64,000 nt of DNA from Sinorhizobium psoraleae (GTDB lineage Bacteria > Pseudomonadota > Alphaproteobacteria > Rhizobiales > Rhizobiaceae), in NCBI RefSeq assembly GCF_013283645.1, contig NZ_JABEKV010000001.1, positions 248,001 through 312,000 of the forward strand. Reading direction: 5' to 3'. Shown in pieces: positions 1 to 9,278 of the stretch. The notes beneath the pieces were generated by a model. That model did not search any database, had not been told where the DNA came from, and was given only the letters and a program-made list of their open reading frames with translations. Each line of letters begins with the position of its first letter. The stretch's first letter is position 1. Made by a program: the position numbers and the translations under genes.

Positions 1-307
1 GAAGGTCGCCCCGACCGTTTCCGCGATGATCGTGCCGGGCTCCGGTCTCGTCAAGGAACAGGCGGAAGCCGAGGGGCTCGACAGGATCTTCAAGGAAGCG
101 GGCTTCGACTGGCGCGAACCCGGCTGCTCCATGTGCCTTGCGATGAACGACGACCGGTTGAAGCCGGGCGAGCGTTGCGCCTCGACATCGAACCGCAACT
201 TCGAAGGCCGCCAAGGCTTCAAGGGGCGCACGCATCTGGTCTCCCCGGCCATGGCCGCGGCCGCGGCGGTTGCTGGGCACTTCATCGATATTCGCGAGTG
301 GAAGTAA
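1..307 (+). CDS. leuC: 3-isopropylmalate dehydratase large subunit, 3' end only
   Basis: This is the C-terminal ~101 residues of LeuC, open at the window's left edge and ending in TAA at 305-307. LeuC with LeuD isomerises 2-isopropylmalate to 3-isopropylmalate in leucine synthesis. The visible part has the signature GCSMCLAMN, whose cysteines ligate the 4Fe-4S cluster in the aconitase family, followed by [17 protein letters not shown] and RTHLVSP, all diagnostic of the large subunit. The small-subunit gene leuD is not adjacent but about 13.4 kb downstream on the same strand, which is the usual arrangement in rhizobia. A strong terminator follows at 334. Confidence 0.96.
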   Translation, partial: KVAPTVSAMIVPGSGLVKEQAEAEGLDRIFKEAGFDWREPGCSMCLAMNDDRLKPGERCASTSNRNFEGRQGFKGRTHLVSPAMAAAAAVAGHFIDIREWK

Positions 308-333
308 GCCGGTTCGAGCTTTCCGGCGTCTAT

Positions 334-362
334 GGCCGCCCCTCGGGGCGGCCTTTTTTTTT
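334..362 (+). terminator. Rho-independent terminator after leuC
   Basis: A perfect 9-bp GC stem (334-342 with 345-353) with a tiny loop is followed by nine T residues. It sits 27 bases after the leuC stop and separates it from the phosphatase gene. Confidence 0.9.
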
Positions 363-414
363 GCGCGCGACGGTGCGAGAATGAAACGATTGGCCGACAG
401 ATGAGGAACGCCCC

Positions 415-960
415 ATGCCTGACGACGCCAGACCCCCGACACGCCGTCTCATGTTGCTCCGCCACGGCAAATCCGCCTGGCCGGGGGGAGTTGCCGACCA
501 TCGCCGCCCGCTTGCCGGCCGCGGTCGGAAGGCGGCGCCGGCAATCGGCGCATTCATGGCGCTGCAGGAGTTGATCCCGGATCTCGCGCTCGTTTCGACC
601 GCCCGACGCGCCCAGGAGACCTGGGAGCTCGTCGCCGAGGCGTTTCCGCACAAGGTTGACGCCCGCGACGCTGTCGCCATCTATGACGTCGCCGCCAAGG
701 CCATGATCGATGTGATCCGCAAGGTAGAACCGGCGGTCGAGAAGCTTATGCTCGTCGGGCACAATCCGGGCATGGCGGAGCTTGCACTCCTCCTCGCCGG
801 CGGCGGAGACGAGGCGGCGTTGGCGCGCCTGCACGAGAAGTTTCCGACGGCCGGGCTCGCCGTCATCGACTTCACCGTCGAGCAATGGTCGGAGATAGCG
901 CCCGGCACGGGCCGGCTCGTTCAGTTCGTGACACCGCGCATACTGGACGACGGAACGTGA
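415..960 (+). CDS. Histidine phosphatase family protein (SixA-like)
   Basis: A 181-residue member of the phosphoglycerate mutase-like histidine phosphatase superfamily. The catalytic RHG triplet is at residues 16-18 (LLRHGKSAW), a second arginine lies in STARRAQET near residue 63-65, and the second catalytic histidine is in GHNPG at residue 116. The compact size and the RHGKS start match SixA, which removes phosphate from phosphohistidine domains, but the substrate cannot be read from sequence. There is no signal peptide, so it is probably cytoplasmic. It lies between the leuC terminator and a RIME repeat, so it is probably monocistronic. Confidence 0.85.
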   Translation: MPDDARPPTRRLMLLRHGKSAWPGGVADHRRPLAGRGRKAAPAIGAFMALQELIPDLALVSTARRAQETWELVAEAFPHKVDARDAVAIYDVAAKAMIDVIRKVEPAVEKLMLVGHNPGMAELALLLAGGGDEAALARLHEKFPTAGLAVIDFTVEQWSEIAPGTGRLVQFVTPRILDDGT

Positions 961-968
961 TGAGCCGT

Positions 969-1014
969 CTCTGCAGCGATCTTCACGCGTCCGATTGGGC
1001 GCGCGGCGCTGTGA
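969..1014. repeat. RIME-type intergenic repeat, partial copy 1
   Basis: A short copy of the palindromic module seen repeatedly in this window (CTGCAGCGATCTT...GCGCGGCGCTG). Its core GCGTCC-GATT-GGGCGC can form a hairpin. It lies between the convergent phosphatase and L,D-transpeptidase genes. Confidence 0.75.
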
Positions 1015-1017
1015 TTT

Positions 1018-1566
1018 CTACACCACCTTCACGACCGTTCCCCGGCGCATGTGCCGGATCAGCCGCTTCATCGCCGGCAGGCTGACGGCGACGCAGCCCT
1101 GCGTCGGCTCGTAGCCGGGGCGGATCAGATGGAAGAAGATCGCGGAGCCGGCGTTGCGCCGCCTGGAGAAAATGTTCCAGTCCATGACCAGGCAGACATC
1201 ATAGAGGCCGTCGTCGCGCAACATCGTCTCGTGGCTGGCCGTAAGCGGGGCTCTGGCCGGGCGGTTATAGGAGGCGTGCCTCGGATCGTCGCACCAGAGC
1301 ATGTCGCGGCGGATCGCGCGCATCGGCAGACAAGTCGGTGGCAGCGAGATGCGGTCGCGACGCATGTAGCCGCCGATCAGTTTCATCGATGCACGCGGCG
1401 TTGCGCCGTCGCCCTCGCGCTTCACCGCCGTCACGCCGCCACGGCCGATCGCCGCCTGCTCTGTTCTGCCGTCGAAACTGACAAGCGCGCGCCGGCGGTC
1501 GCGGGGTGCCGTTCTGACGATGATCGTGGATTTCGGCGATCTTACTCCCGACGTTTTCTTGCGCAT
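1018..1566 (-). CDS. L,D-transpeptidase family protein (YkuD domain)
   Basis: A 182-residue YkuD-fold protein of the type that makes 3-3 peptidoglycan cross-links or attaches proteins to the wall. The active-site region is H146-...-PTQGC-VAV with the presumed nucleophile Cys158. The canonical S/T-H-G-C reads T-Q-G-C here, a variant I associate with a subgroup common in alphaproteobacteria. The frame stays open to 1749, but that would overlap the divergent response regulator, so I chose the ATG at 1566 (MRKKTSG...). No convincing signal peptide is visible, only a basic N-terminus, so export is uncertain. Confidence 0.8.
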   Translation of the reverse strand: MRKKTSGVRSPKSTIIVRTAPRDRRRALVSFDGRTEQAAIGRGGVTAVKREGDGATPRASMKLIGGYMRRDRISLPPTCLPMRAIRRDMLWCDDPRHASYNRPARAPLTASHETMLRDDGLYDVCLVMDWNIFSRRRNAGSAIFFHLIRPGYEPTQGCVAVSLPAMKRLIRHMRRGTVVKVV

Positions 1567-1711
1567 TATTCTCACAAAATTTTGCCTTGTCCGTGACTTA
1601 GTGACAACCATAGGCATGGTTGCATTTATGACGACGCTCAACGGCGGCCGGCTTGCCAAGCGCGGCATTTGAGCTAGTTTTGATTCAGGAAGCAAACAGG
1701 AATTGTCCCCC

Positions 1712-2395
1712 ATGGCGACACGCACCATTCTCCTTGTCGATGACGACAATGACCTGCGCGAAACATTGGTAGAACAGCTTTCTCTCTACGAAGAGTTCGA
1801 CCTTCTGCAAGAGGCGACCGCCGGCAAGGGGATCCAGGCGGCTCGCGCGCATCAGGTCGACCTCCTGATCATGGATGTCGGCCTGCCCGACATGGATGGC
1901 CGCGAGGCGGTCAAGCTCCTGCGCAAGGGCGGCTTCAAGGCGCCGATCATCATGCTGACGGGCCATGACACCGATTCGGACACCATCCTCGGGCTTGAAG
2001 CAGGCGCCAACGATTACGTTACGAAGCCCTTTCGTTTTGCCGTTCTGCTCGCGCGCATTCGCGCTCAGCTTCGCCAGCACGAGCAGAGCGAGGACGCCAC
2101 CTTCAGCGTCGGTCCCTACACGTTCAAGCCGAGCCAGAAACTGCTGACGATGGAGAACGGCCAGAAGATCCGCCTGACGGAGAAGGAAGCGGCGATCATC
2201 CGCTATCTCTACCGCGCCGACCAGAAAGTGGTCACGCGCGACGTCCTGCTCGAAGAGGTCTGGGGCTACAATTCCGGCGTGACCACGCACACACTGGAAA
2301 CGCATGTCTACCGGCTCCGTCAGAAAATCGAACGCGACCCTTCCAATGCGGAGATTTTGGTGACAGAGAACGGCGGCTACAAGATCGTTCCTTAA
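1712..2395 (+). CDS. OmpR/PhoB-family response regulator
   Basis: A 227-residue two-component regulator. The receiver domain (about 1-118) has the acidic pocket D10-D12, phospho-acceptor Asp55 (LLIMD), Thr83 and Lys105. The C-terminal winged helix (about 130-227) has the usual recognition-helix pattern (RDVLLEEVWGY...THTLETHVYRLRQKIE). The start is the ATG at 1712 with CAGGAA about 9 bases upstream; an in-frame TTG at 1703 is less likely. No histidine kinase is adjacent, so it is an orphan by position. The N-terminus resembles CenR-type cell-envelope regulators, but that is a memory-based impression and I give no symbol. Confidence 0.88.
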   Translation: MATRTILLVDDDNDLRETLVEQLSLYEEFDLLQEATAGKGIQAARAHQVDLLIMDVGLPDMDGREAVKLLRKGGFKAPIIMLTGHDTDSDTILGLEAGANDYVTKPFRFAVLLARIRAQLRQHEQSEDATFSVGPYTFKPSQKLLTMENGQKIRLTEKEAAIIRYLYRADQKVVTRDVLLEEVWGYNSGVTTHTLETHVYRLRQKIERDPSNAEILVTENGGYKIVP

Positions 2396-2447
2396 GCGGG
2401 ATTGCGGCAAGGCGTGAAGTGGTTTTCCTTTCCGCATCCCGCTTCTT
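2394..2447. repeat. Palindromic GCGGGAT...ATCCCGC intergenic element
   Basis: AAGCGGGAT and GCATCCCGCTT form the arms of a hairpin of about 50 bases that starts inside the response regulator stop codon. The same kind of element, with better-preserved arms, follows the patatin gene at 59106. It may serve as a 3' processing or termination hairpin. Confidence 0.6.
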
Positions 2448-2450
2448 TCT

Positions 2451-2546
2451 GCATGTTGTCTTAAATCGCAACCGATCAAAGGAAACATGCAGTCATTCAA
2501 AGTGCTACAGCGATCCTTGCGTCTGACGAGACGCGCGGCGCTGCAA
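2451..2546. repeat. RIME-type mosaic repeat, copy 2
   Basis: A near-complete element with both palindromic modules: GCATGTTGTC...GGAAACATGC (2451-2491) and the CTACAGCG...GCGCGGCGCTG module (2506-2542). It fills the gap between the response regulator and the cyclic-nucleotide-domain gene. Confidence 0.8.
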
Positions 2547-2569
2547 TGTGAGCCAGGAGATTTGCCGCT

Positions 2570-3025
2570 TTGGCACTCAATGACGACATCGCGCTTTTGT
2601 CCAATGTCGCGCTATTCGCCGATATCAGCGAGGACAAGCTGAGGCTGATTGCCTTCGGTGCCGAGCGCCGCCGCTTGTCGAAAGGCCAGGAACTCTTTCG
2701 CGAAGGGGCGCCGGCCGACTGTGCCTTTGCCGTCGCCACCGGCAGCTTCACGCTTTCCAAGGCGGACGGCGAGGGTCGACCGCAGCACGTGACCACGGTC
2801 GAGCGCGGCGCGCTACTGTCCGAACTGGCGCTGATTTCGATGGTCGAACGCAAATTCACCGCGACCGCCGACGAAGACAGCGAAGTGATCCGCATCAACC
2901 GCCCGCTTTTTCGCCGAATGCTGGAAGAGTACCCGGAGGTGACGGCGCTCGTCGAAGCCCGCATCCGCGAGAACCTGCAGGCAATGATCCGGCGCGCCGA
3001 GGCGCTCGCCGGCCGTTTTGCTTAG
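2570..3025 (+). CDS. Cyclic nucleotide-binding domain protein (Crp-like domain without HTH)
   Basis: A 151-residue protein consisting almost only of a Crp/Fnr-type effector-binding beta-barrel (LFADISEDKLRLIAFGAERR..., KGQELFREG, GALLSELALI). A helical tail follows, with no DNA-binding helix-turn-helix. The start is a TTG at 2570 behind a good AGGAG at 2556-2560; no ATG gives a complete domain. It probably senses a small ligand or acts as a partner protein. The glycine/arginine phosphate-binding cassette of true cAMP receptors is not well conserved, so the ligand is unknown. Confidence 0.8.
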   Translation: MALNDDIALLSNVALFADISEDKLRLIAFGAERRRLSKGQELFREGAPADCAFAVATGSFTLSKADGEGRPQHVTTVERGALLSELALISMVERKFTATADEDSEVIRINRPLFRRMLEEYPEVTALVEARIRENLQAMIRRAEALAGRFA

Positions 3026-3037
3026 GGCAGCACCGGT

Positions 3038-3844
3038 TCAAAGATCGAAATGCGCGATCACCGGCACGTGGTCGGAAGGGCGATCCCAGCCGCGTGCCTC
3101 GCGCAGGATGTCGATGCGGCTCAGTTTCGGCGCGAGGTCGGCCGAGGACCAGATGTGATCGAGGCGGCGGCCGCGATCGGCCAACGCCCAATCCTTCGCA
3201 CGATAACTCCACCAGGTGTAGAGCTTTTCCGGCGGCGGAACGTGCTGGCGCATCAGGTCCACCCAGGCGCCGCCGGTCATCACCGATATCAGGCCTTCGG
3301 TCTCGATCGGGGTATGGCTGACGATCTTCAAGAGCTGCCTGTGCGACCAGACGTCGTCCTCGAGCGGCGCGATGTTGAGATCGCCGACGAGAATGGACGA
3401 GACGCCGGCTTCGGCTTCGGCGTGCAGGAGCTTCATTTCATCGACGAAGTCGAGCTTGTGACCGAACTTCGGGTTGATCGTCCGGTCGGGCTCGTCGCCA
3501 CCGGCCGGCACATAGAAGTTGTGCAGCCGTATCGTCTTGCCGGCGGCGGCGAAGACCACCGAAAGATGGCGTGCGTCGCCAACGCCGCAATAGTCGCGGC
3601 GGTCGGAGAGTTCATGCAGCGGCAGGCGCGAGACGGTCGCCACGCCGTGATAGCCTTTCTGGCCGTGCATCTCGATATATTTGTAGCCGAGACTTTTGAG
3701 CGGCGACGACGGAAACTGGTCGTTCGGGCATTTGGTTTCCTGCAGGCACAGGATGTCGGGCTGCCATGTCTTCAGAAAGTGCTCGACCAGCGGCATCCGC
3801 AGACGAATTGAGTTGATGTTCCACGTGGCGATGGAAAGGGCCAT
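3038..3844 (-). CDS. xthA: Exodeoxyribonuclease III / AP endonuclease
   Basis: A 268-residue ExoIII-family nuclease that incises DNA at abasic sites and trims 3' blocks in base excision repair. Metal-binding and catalytic motifs are in order: WNINS (8-12), LQETK with Glu36, a GDLNIAP block, and SDHVPV with His259 near the C-terminus. Length and motif spacing are normal for the family. It converges with the cyclic-nucleotide-domain gene (12-base gap) and has its own promoter region up to the lolA terminator. Confidence 0.95.
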   Translation of the reverse strand: MALSIATWNINSIRLRMPLVEHFLKTWQPDILCLQETKCPNDQFPSSPLKSLGYKYIEMHGQKGYHGVATVSRLPLHELSDRRDYCGVGDARHLSVVFAAAGKTIRLHNFYVPAGGDEPDRTINPKFGHKLDFVDEMKLLHAEAEAGVSSILVGDLNIAPLEDDVWSHRQLLKIVSHTPIETEGLISVMTGGAWVDLMRQHVPPPEKLYTWWSYRAKDWALADRGRRLDHIWSSADLAPKLSRIDILREARGWDRPSDHVPVIAHFDL

Positions 3845-3937
3845 TCCTCATTCCTTTGGAATTTTGCCGACGGCGGGAGAGCAAGTGTCCGGCAACACGC
3901 GGCGTTTTAAGCAGTTCTAGGGCCAATCGACAAGTCA

Positions 3938-3962
3938 AGAAAAAGGCCGCCCGAGGGCGGCC
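3938..3962 (-). terminator. Terminator after the LolA-like gene
   Basis: An 8-bp GC stem (3945-3952 with 3955-3962) is followed on the minus strand by five T residues (3940-3944). It lies 28 bases beyond the stop of the LolA-like gene and isolates xthA from it. Confidence 0.85.
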
Positions 3963-3990
3963 ATTTCTCACCGTTTTCCGTGTTGCCTGA

Positions 3991-4656
3991 TCAGCCGCCG
4001 CGTCCTTTGTTGCGCACCTCGTCATAGGGAATGCGGAAAACCTTGTCGTCCAGTTGCATTCCGGTCCGCACGTTGAAGATCATCACCGAAGTGTCCTTCT
4101 TCTGGGGATCGGTGATCGTCCACTGCCGGAGATCGTAGGTCTTGGGATCGAACATCATCGTGATGGTCGAATCACCGAAGATAGAGCGGTCTCCGAGTAC
4201 GATGGTGATGAGGTCGGACTCCTCCCGGACGGCACGCACCATCCTGCCGGTCAGGTCGATCCTTTCGCTCAGCAACAGATTGAGCGGCGTCTTCGAAAGC
4301 GGGTAGATGTCCCAGGTCTTCAGCTTCATGTTGCCGATGACGACCGACTTGCCGTCGGCGATCACCCGCATCGGGGAGGGTGCCTCGTAATTGAAGCGGA
4401 TGCGTCCGGGACGGCGGATGTAGAATTTGCCGCCCGTCTGCTCGCCGCGCGGCCCGAACTGCACGAACTCGCCCGCCATCGTCTTCACTGACGAAAAATG
4501 GTCGGCGATCCTCTGGGCGACACCAGAGGCCTGTGCCGAGGCGTGCTTCGCATCGAGCGTCGTTCCGGCCATGCCCGCGAGAGCCGCCAGGCCGCAAACG
4601 AAGACGCGCCGCGAGATTGCCCGATTGCGGTCCTGGCCGGTTTTTGTCTCTGTCAT
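3991..4656 (-). CDS. lolA: LolA-like outer-membrane lipoprotein carrier protein
   Basis: A 221-residue exported protein of the LolA fold, which ferries lipoproteins across the periplasm. It begins with an export signal carrying a twin-arginine-like pair (ISRRVFVCGLAALAGMAG), then the LolA domain (FSSVKTMAGEFVQFGPRGEQTGGKFYI, RPGRIRFNYEAPSPM). The ATG at 4656 is chosen because AAGGAG lies 6 bases upstream; an ATG at 4671 would put that ribosome site inside the gene. It sits directly downstream of ftsK with a gap of about 137 bases, an arrangement I recall as common in alphaproteobacteria. Confidence 0.85.
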   Translation of the reverse strand: MTETKTGQDRNRAISRRVFVCGLAALAGMAGTTLDAKHASAQASGVAQRIADHFSSVKTMAGEFVQFGPRGEQTGGKFYIRRPGRIRFNYEAPSPMRVIADGKSVVIGNMKLKTWDIYPLSKTPLNLLLSERIDLTGRMVRAVREESDLITIVLGDRSIFGDSTITMMFDPKTYDLRQWTITDPQKKDTSVMIFNVRTGMQLDDKVFRIPYDEVRNKGRGG

Positions 4657-4792
4657 CGCAGTCTCCTTCATTTCAAGATCATTTGAAGAGCAAGTGGGGC
4701 GCCTTCAAGGCGCTGCCCGATGCCGCAAGAGGCGTCGTTTTCAAATGACCGTTACCGGCCGCGCCTCATGGCGGCCGGCGATGAGGGCCGGA

Positions 4793-7459
4793 TTACCGGC
4801 CGGTGATTTCCGCCTCGGTCGGCACCAGGATCTCGCGCTTGCCGGCGTGGTTTGCCGGTCCGATGATGCCTTCCTGCTCCATCCGCTCGATCAGCGAGGC
4901 GGCACGATTATAACCGATACCGAGGCGTCGCTGCACATAGGAGGTCGAGGCCTTGCCGTCGCGCAGCACGATCGCCACCGCCTGGTCGTAGGGATCGTCG
5001 GAATCGGCGAGGTTGGAGGTGCCGGCCGGTCCGCCGCCGTCCTCGTCGTCGCCATCGTCTTCGGTGATCGCATCGAGATATTGTGGCACGCCCTGGGTTT
5101 TCAAGTAGGCGACCACCTCTTCCACTTCCGTGTCGGAGACGAAGGGACCGTGCACGCGCTGGATGCGCCCGCCACCGGCCATGTAGAGCATGTCGCCCAT
5201 GCCGAGCAATTGTTCGGCGCCCTGCTCGCCGAGGATCGTGCGGCTGTCGATCTTGGAGGTGACCTGGAAGGAGATGCGCGTCGGGAAGTTCGCCTTGATC
5301 GTACCCGTGATGACGTCGACCGAAGGGCGCTGGGTCGCCATGATGACGTGAATGCCTGCCGCGCGTGCCATCTGGGCGAGCCGCTGGACGGCGCCTTCGA
5401 TGTCCTTGCCCGCGACCATCATCAGGTCGGCCATCTCGTCGATGATCACGACGATATAAGGCAGCGGCGTGAGATCGAATTCCTCCGTCTCGTAGATCGC
5501 TTCGCCCGTCTGGCGGTCGAACCCTGTCTGAACCGTGCGGGTGATCGCGTCGCCCTTGGCGAGCGCCTGTTCGACGCGGGTGTTGAAGCCGTCGATGTTG
5601 CGGACACCGATCTTGGACATTTTCTTGTAGCGCTCTTCCATCTCGCGCACGGTCCATTTCAGCGCGACGACGGCCTTCTTCGGATCGGTCACAACAGGCG
5701 AGAGCAGGTGCGGGATGCCGTCATAGACGGAGAGTTCCAGCATCTTCGGGTCAATCATGATCAGGCGGCACTGATCTGGCCTGAGCCGATAGAGCAGCGA
5801 CAGGATCATGGTGTTGATCGCCACCGACTTGCCCGAACCGGTGGTGCCGGCGACGAGCAGGTGCGGCATCTTGGCGAGATCGGCGATGACGGGTTCGCCC
5901 CCGATCGTCTTGCCGAGCGCCATGGCGAGCTTGGTCTTGGTCGTCTCGAAGTCGCGCGAGCCGATCAACTCGCGCAGGTAGACGGTTTCGCGGCGTTGGT
6001 TCGGCAGCTCGATGCCGATGGCATTGCGGCCCGGAACGACGGCGACACGGGCGGCGATCGCGCTCATCGAGCGGGCGATGTCGTCGGCAAGGCCGATGAC
6101 GCGGGAGGATTTGATGCCCGGTGCCGGCTCGAGTTCGTAAAGCGTGACCACGGGGCCGGGGCGAACGTGGATGATCTCGCCCTTGACGCCGAAATCCTCG
6201 AGCACGCCTTCGAGCATGCGGGCGTTCTGTTCGAGCGCGTCGGACGAAAGCGAGGGATCGCGGGCAATGTTCTTCGGTTCGGCGAGGAATTGCATCGGCG
6301 GCAGCACGAAGTCACCGTCGTCGTCGACAAACGAGCGCTGCGCCTCGCGTTCGATGCGCTGGCCCGATTTGGGGCGTGGCGCGGGCGACGCGACGCGGGA
6401 TCCGGCCTTGGCGAGCGCTGCTGCCTTCGGCGGAGCGGCTTTCGGCGCCCAGTCGGCGGCCACGTCGTCGTAGTCGTCGTCCGGCAGGATGCCGGCGGGG
6501 CGCTGGTCGTCGAGATCGAAGGGCGAATCGTCATCGTCGTCGGCCATGATCGGCGGCGGCGTGACGATGCGGCGTTCCGAGCGGTCGAGCGAAGGCTCGA
6601 TACGGTCGGTGGAGGCCAGCGGCTTCGGCCGCACCGGTTCGTTCAACGTGCCGAATTCGTCGTTGTTGAAATCATAGGGTTCGTCATATTGGCGTTTAGC
6701 GCTTCGCGTGCCGCTCATGCCGAAGGCGCGGCGCAGGCGGGCCTCAAGCGTAAAGCGCATATGGGCAAGCGAGCCCATGAGCAGCGTGAAGGGGCCACCC
6801 GCGTCCTCATCCTCGATTTCCTCGCCGACGGTGCGGGCCTTGCTCGGCGCGGCTTCCTCCGCCTGGGCTTCCTCTTGCTCCTCGCTGACACCGATGAGGC
6901 CGGCGCTATAGATCAGGCACCAGGCAGCCGGGGCGGCGAAAAGGCAGGCGAGAACGGTAGCAAACGTGCCGGTCGGGAAGGCGCCGGTGAAAAGGGCCGG
7001 GAAGCGCAGGATCATGTCGCCGAAAACACCGCCGAGGCCGTTCGGAAGCGGCCAGGTAATCGGCGCCGGAACACAGCTCAGCGCCGCGCCCGCAAGCGCG
7101 GAGCCGATGAACCAGAAGCCGAGACGTTTGAATACCTTGTCGAACGGTTTGCCGCCGATGAGGACGAGCGCCCAGGCGACGGCGGGCAGCAGCGCGACGA
7201 CGCTCGCCAGTCCGAAGAACTGCATGAAGATGTCGGCGAAGGCGGCGCCGGCATAGCCGAGCACATTGGTCGGCTCGTCCGAGGTTGCGTAGGAGAAGCT
7301 CGGATCGGACACGTTCCATGTCGAGAGCGCCGCGACGGCGAGCGCCAGTGCGCCGAACAGGGCAAAGCCTGCCAGCGAGGCGACCTGTCGCCAAACGAAG
7401 GTGGCCAGCACGAACCGGTTGGAACGGCTGTCAAGCGTTGCGGGATTGCTTCTGCTCAT
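4793..7459 (-). CDS. ftsK: DNA translocase FtsK
   Basis: An 888-residue divisome-anchored DNA pump for chromosome segregation. Four hydrophobic segments lie in the first ~190 residues, followed by an acidic, proline-rich linker (about 200-430) and the RecA-like motor. Walker A GTTGSGKS is near residue 538 and Walker B ([12 protein letters not shown]) near 668. The C-terminal gamma winged helix ([27 protein letters not shown]) reads KOPS polarity sites. The ATG at 7459 (MSRSNPAT) is preferred; an in-frame ATG at 7504 would add 15 residues. A CtrA-like box lies about 180 bases upstream. Confidence 0.95.
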   Translation of the reverse strand: MSRSNPATLDSRSNRFVLATFVWRQVASLAGFALFGALALAVAALSTWNVSDPSFSYATSDEPTNVLGYAGAAFADIFMQFFGLASVVALLPAVAWALVLIGGKPFDKVFKRLGFWFIGSALAGAALSCVPAPITWPLPNGLGGVFGDMILRFPALFTGAFPTGTFATVLACLFAAPAAWCLIYSAGLIGVSEEQEEAQAEEAAPSKARTVGEEIEDEDAGGPFTLLMGSLAHMRFTLEARLRRAFGMSGTRSAKRQYDEPYDFNNDEFGTLNEPVRPKPLASTDRIEPSLDRSERRIVTPPPIMADDDDDSPFDLDDQRPAGILPDDDYDDVAADWAPKAAPPKAAALAKAGSRVASPAPRPKSGQRIEREAQRSFVDDDGDFVLPPMQFLAEPKNIARDPSLSSDALEQNARMLEGVLEDFGVKGEIIHVRPGPVVTLYELEPAPGIKSSRVIGLADDIARSMSAIAARVAVVPGRNAIGIELPNQRRETVYLRELIGSRDFETTKTKLAMALGKTIGGEPVIADLAKMPHLLVAGTTGSGKSVAINTMILSLLYRLRPDQCRLIMIDPKMLELSVYDGIPHLLSPVVTDPKKAVVALKWTVREMEERYKKMSKIGVRNIDGFNTRVEQALAKGDAITRTVQTGFDRQTGEAIYETEEFDLTPLPYIVVIIDEMADLMMVAGKDIEGAVQRLAQMARAAGIHVIMATQRPSVDVITGTIKANFPTRISFQVTSKIDSRTILGEQGAEQLLGMGDMLYMAGGGRIQRVHGPFVSDTEVEEVVAYLKTQGVPQYLDAITEDDGDDEDGGGPAGTSNLADSDDPYDQAVAIVLRDGKASTSYVQRRLGIGYNRAASLIERMEQEGIIGPANHAGKREILVPTEAEITGR

Positions 7460-7709
7460 GTTGCCTGTTGCCCGTGTCGATCCTTCGGAGCGCCGCGCGT
7501 TCATGGGTAGACCATGGGGACGTTCCAGTACTTTGATTCCGGAGCACCACGCCCAGCTTCGAAGGTTGCTGCGTGCGAGCGGGATGCTTCGGGCACATTG
7601 CGTGCCATGGAATCAACCTACGCGGAGTAGGGTTAATGCGACATTAACCATGAGCGTGTGCCGGTAAAATACCGATTGGCGCGGCCGCCAGACAAAGGGG
7701 GAGCATCGG
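7460..7709. other. Gene-free upstream region of ftsK
   Basis: Apart from the CtrA-like palindrome at 7631-7649, and the amtB terminator at its far end, I see no gene here. Confidence 0.6.
7631..7649. promoter_or_regulatory. CtrA-like palindromic box upstream of ftsK
   Basis: GGTTAATGCGACATTAACC is a perfect inverted repeat (8-bp arms, 3-base centre) and contains TTAA-N7-TTAAC, the full CtrA consensus, at 7633-7648. CtrA is the cell-cycle master regulator of alphaproteobacteria. Control of ftsK is inferred from position only. Confidence 0.6.
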
Positions 7710-7711
7710 AC

Positions 7712-7742
7712 AAAAAAGGCCCGGATCTCGGGGATCCGGGCC
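7712..7742 (-). terminator. Terminator of the glnK-amtB operon
   Basis: A 10-bp perfect stem (7718-7727 with 7733-7742) is followed on the minus strand by six T residues (7712-7717). It lies about 80 bases after the amtB stop. Confidence 0.9.
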
Positions 7743-7822
7743 AGGGGCGGTCCGCAATAACCAGACGGACCGCGACGGGACTGTCGGCGGCGCCGCCTGC
7801 ATGCAGGCGGCGGCGCAATCGC

Positions 7823-9250
7823 TTAGCTCGTGTGGTAGGCGGCTTCGCCGTGCGAGGAGAGGTCGAGACCCTCACGCTCTGCCTCGACCGAGACGCGCAG
7901 ACCGACGAGCGCGTCGACTATCTTGAAGAGGATAGCCGAGCCGATGCCGGACCAGACGACGGTGACGAGGACGCCCTTGAGCTGCGCCCAGACCTGCGTT
8001 GCCGTGCCGGCATAACCAGCGGCGAAGTCGGCGGTCGAATAGTCGACGATGCCTGCGCCGCCCAGCGCCGGGTTGACGAGGATACCGGTTCCGATCGCGC
8101 CGAGGATGCCGCCGACGCCATGGATGCCGAACACGTCGAGGCTGTCGTCATAGTTGAACTTGTTCTTCACCACGTCGACGAAGAAGTAGCAGACCGGCGA
8201 GACGGCGAGGCCGAGCACGATCGCGCCCATCGGGCCGGCGAAACCGGCAGCCGGCGTGACGGCGACGAGACCGGCAACGGCACCCGATGCAGCGCCGAGC
8301 ATCGAAGCCTTGCCGCGGACGAGCGTTTCAACCACGGCCCAGGAGATGATTGCGGCGGCCGTTGCGAGGAAGGTGTTGATCATGGCGAGCGCCGCATAGG
8401 CGTTGGCTTCGAGGTTGGAGCCGGCATTGAAGCCGAACCAGCCGACCCACAGCAGCGAGGCGCCGACCATCGTGAGCGTCATGGAATGCGGTGCCATGAT
8501 CTCTTTCTTGTAGCCCGTGCGCTTGCCGAGCAGGATCGCACCGACGAGACCTGCGATACCGGCATTGATGTGGACGACGGTGCCTCCGGCAAAGTCGATG
8601 GCGCCGAAGGAGAAGATCAGGCCGGTCGGGGCCGTGTAGGCGCTCGGGCCGCCCCAGAACCACACCATGTGGGCGATCGGGAAGTAGACGAAGGTGACCC
8701 AGAGGACGACGAACAGCACGACGGCCGAGAAACGGATGCGCTCGGCGAAAGCGCCGACGATCAGCGCCGGCGTGATACAGGCGAAGGTCATCTGGAATAC
8801 TACGAAGACGTATTCGGGAATGAAGACGCCTTTCGAGAAGCTTTCCGCGAGCGTCGTCGTGTCGACGCCGGCAAGGAACATCTTGGAGAAGCCGCCGATG
8901 AAGGAATTCAGCGAGCCGCCGTCGGTGAAAGCCAGCGAATAGCCGTAGGTCACCCAGATAATCATGACGATGGCGGTGATCATCAGAACCTGCATCAGCA
9001 CCGAGAGCATGTTCTTGGCGCGCACGAGACCGCCGTAGAAGAGCGCCAGCCCCGGAACGGTCATGAGCAGAACGAGGATGGTCGACAGCAGCATCCAGGT
9101 GGTGTCGCCCTTGTCCGGAACAGGGGTTGCCGCAACGGCCTCGGCGGCGGCAGGGGCCGCCTCCTGGGCGAAGGCGACGACCGGCGCAAGCAGGGCGGCA
9201 GCTGTTGCGCCCAAGCGTCCGAGAGAGGTGGAAAGTTTGAACGATGACAT
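7823..9250 (-). CDS. amtB: Ammonium transporter AmtB
   Basis: A 475-residue inner-membrane ammonium channel. It begins with a cleavable signal (LGRLGATAAALLAPVVAFAQ), then about eleven transmembrane segments with Amt hallmarks: GLALFYGGLVRAKN, the GAIDFAGGTVVHINAGIAG block, and FGIHGVGGILGAIGTG carrying a pore histidine. The ATG at 9250 has GGGAG about 10 bases upstream; the longer in-frame start at 9343 would run into glnK. It is the second gene of glnK-amtB, the standard pair in which GlnK plugs the channel when nitrogen is abundant. Confidence 0.96.
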   Translation of the reverse strand: MSSFKLSTSLGRLGATAAALLAPVVAFAQEAAPAAAEAVAATPVPDKGDTTWMLLSTILVLLMTVPGLALFYGGLVRAKNMLSVLMQVLMITAIVMIIWVTYGYSLAFTDGGSLNSFIGGFSKMFLAGVDTTTLAESFSKGVFIPEYVFVVFQMTFACITPALIVGAFAERIRFSAVVLFVVLWVTFVYFPIAHMVWFWGGPSAYTAPTGLIFSFGAIDFAGGTVVHINAGIAGLVGAILLGKRTGYKKEIMAPHSMTLTMVGASLLWVGWFGFNAGSNLEANAYAALAMINTFLATAAAIISWAVVETLVRGKASMLGAASGAVAGLVAVTPAAGFAGPMGAIVLGLAVSPVCYFFVDVVKNKFNYDDSLDVFGIHGVGGILGAIGTGILVNPALGGAGIVDYSTADFAAGYAGTATQVWAQLKGVLVTVVWSGIGSAILFKIVDALVGLRVSVEAEREGLDLSSHGEAAYHTS

Positions 9251-9278
9251 TTGAGAAATGCTCCCTGAACGGCGTGGT

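Noticed and set aside
1566-1749. A longer N-terminus for the L,D-transpeptidase
   Set aside because: It would overlap the start and ribosome site of the divergent response regulator and adds sequence without signal-peptide or family character.
4427-7510. A 1027-residue plus-strand open frame
   Set aside because: It is exactly antisense to ftsK (and part of lolA), with His/Asp/Arg-rich composition typical of the reverse complement of a GC-rich gene.
7658-9247. A 529-residue plus-strand open frame
   Set aside because: Antisense shadow of amtB, which has clear membrane helices and family motifs.
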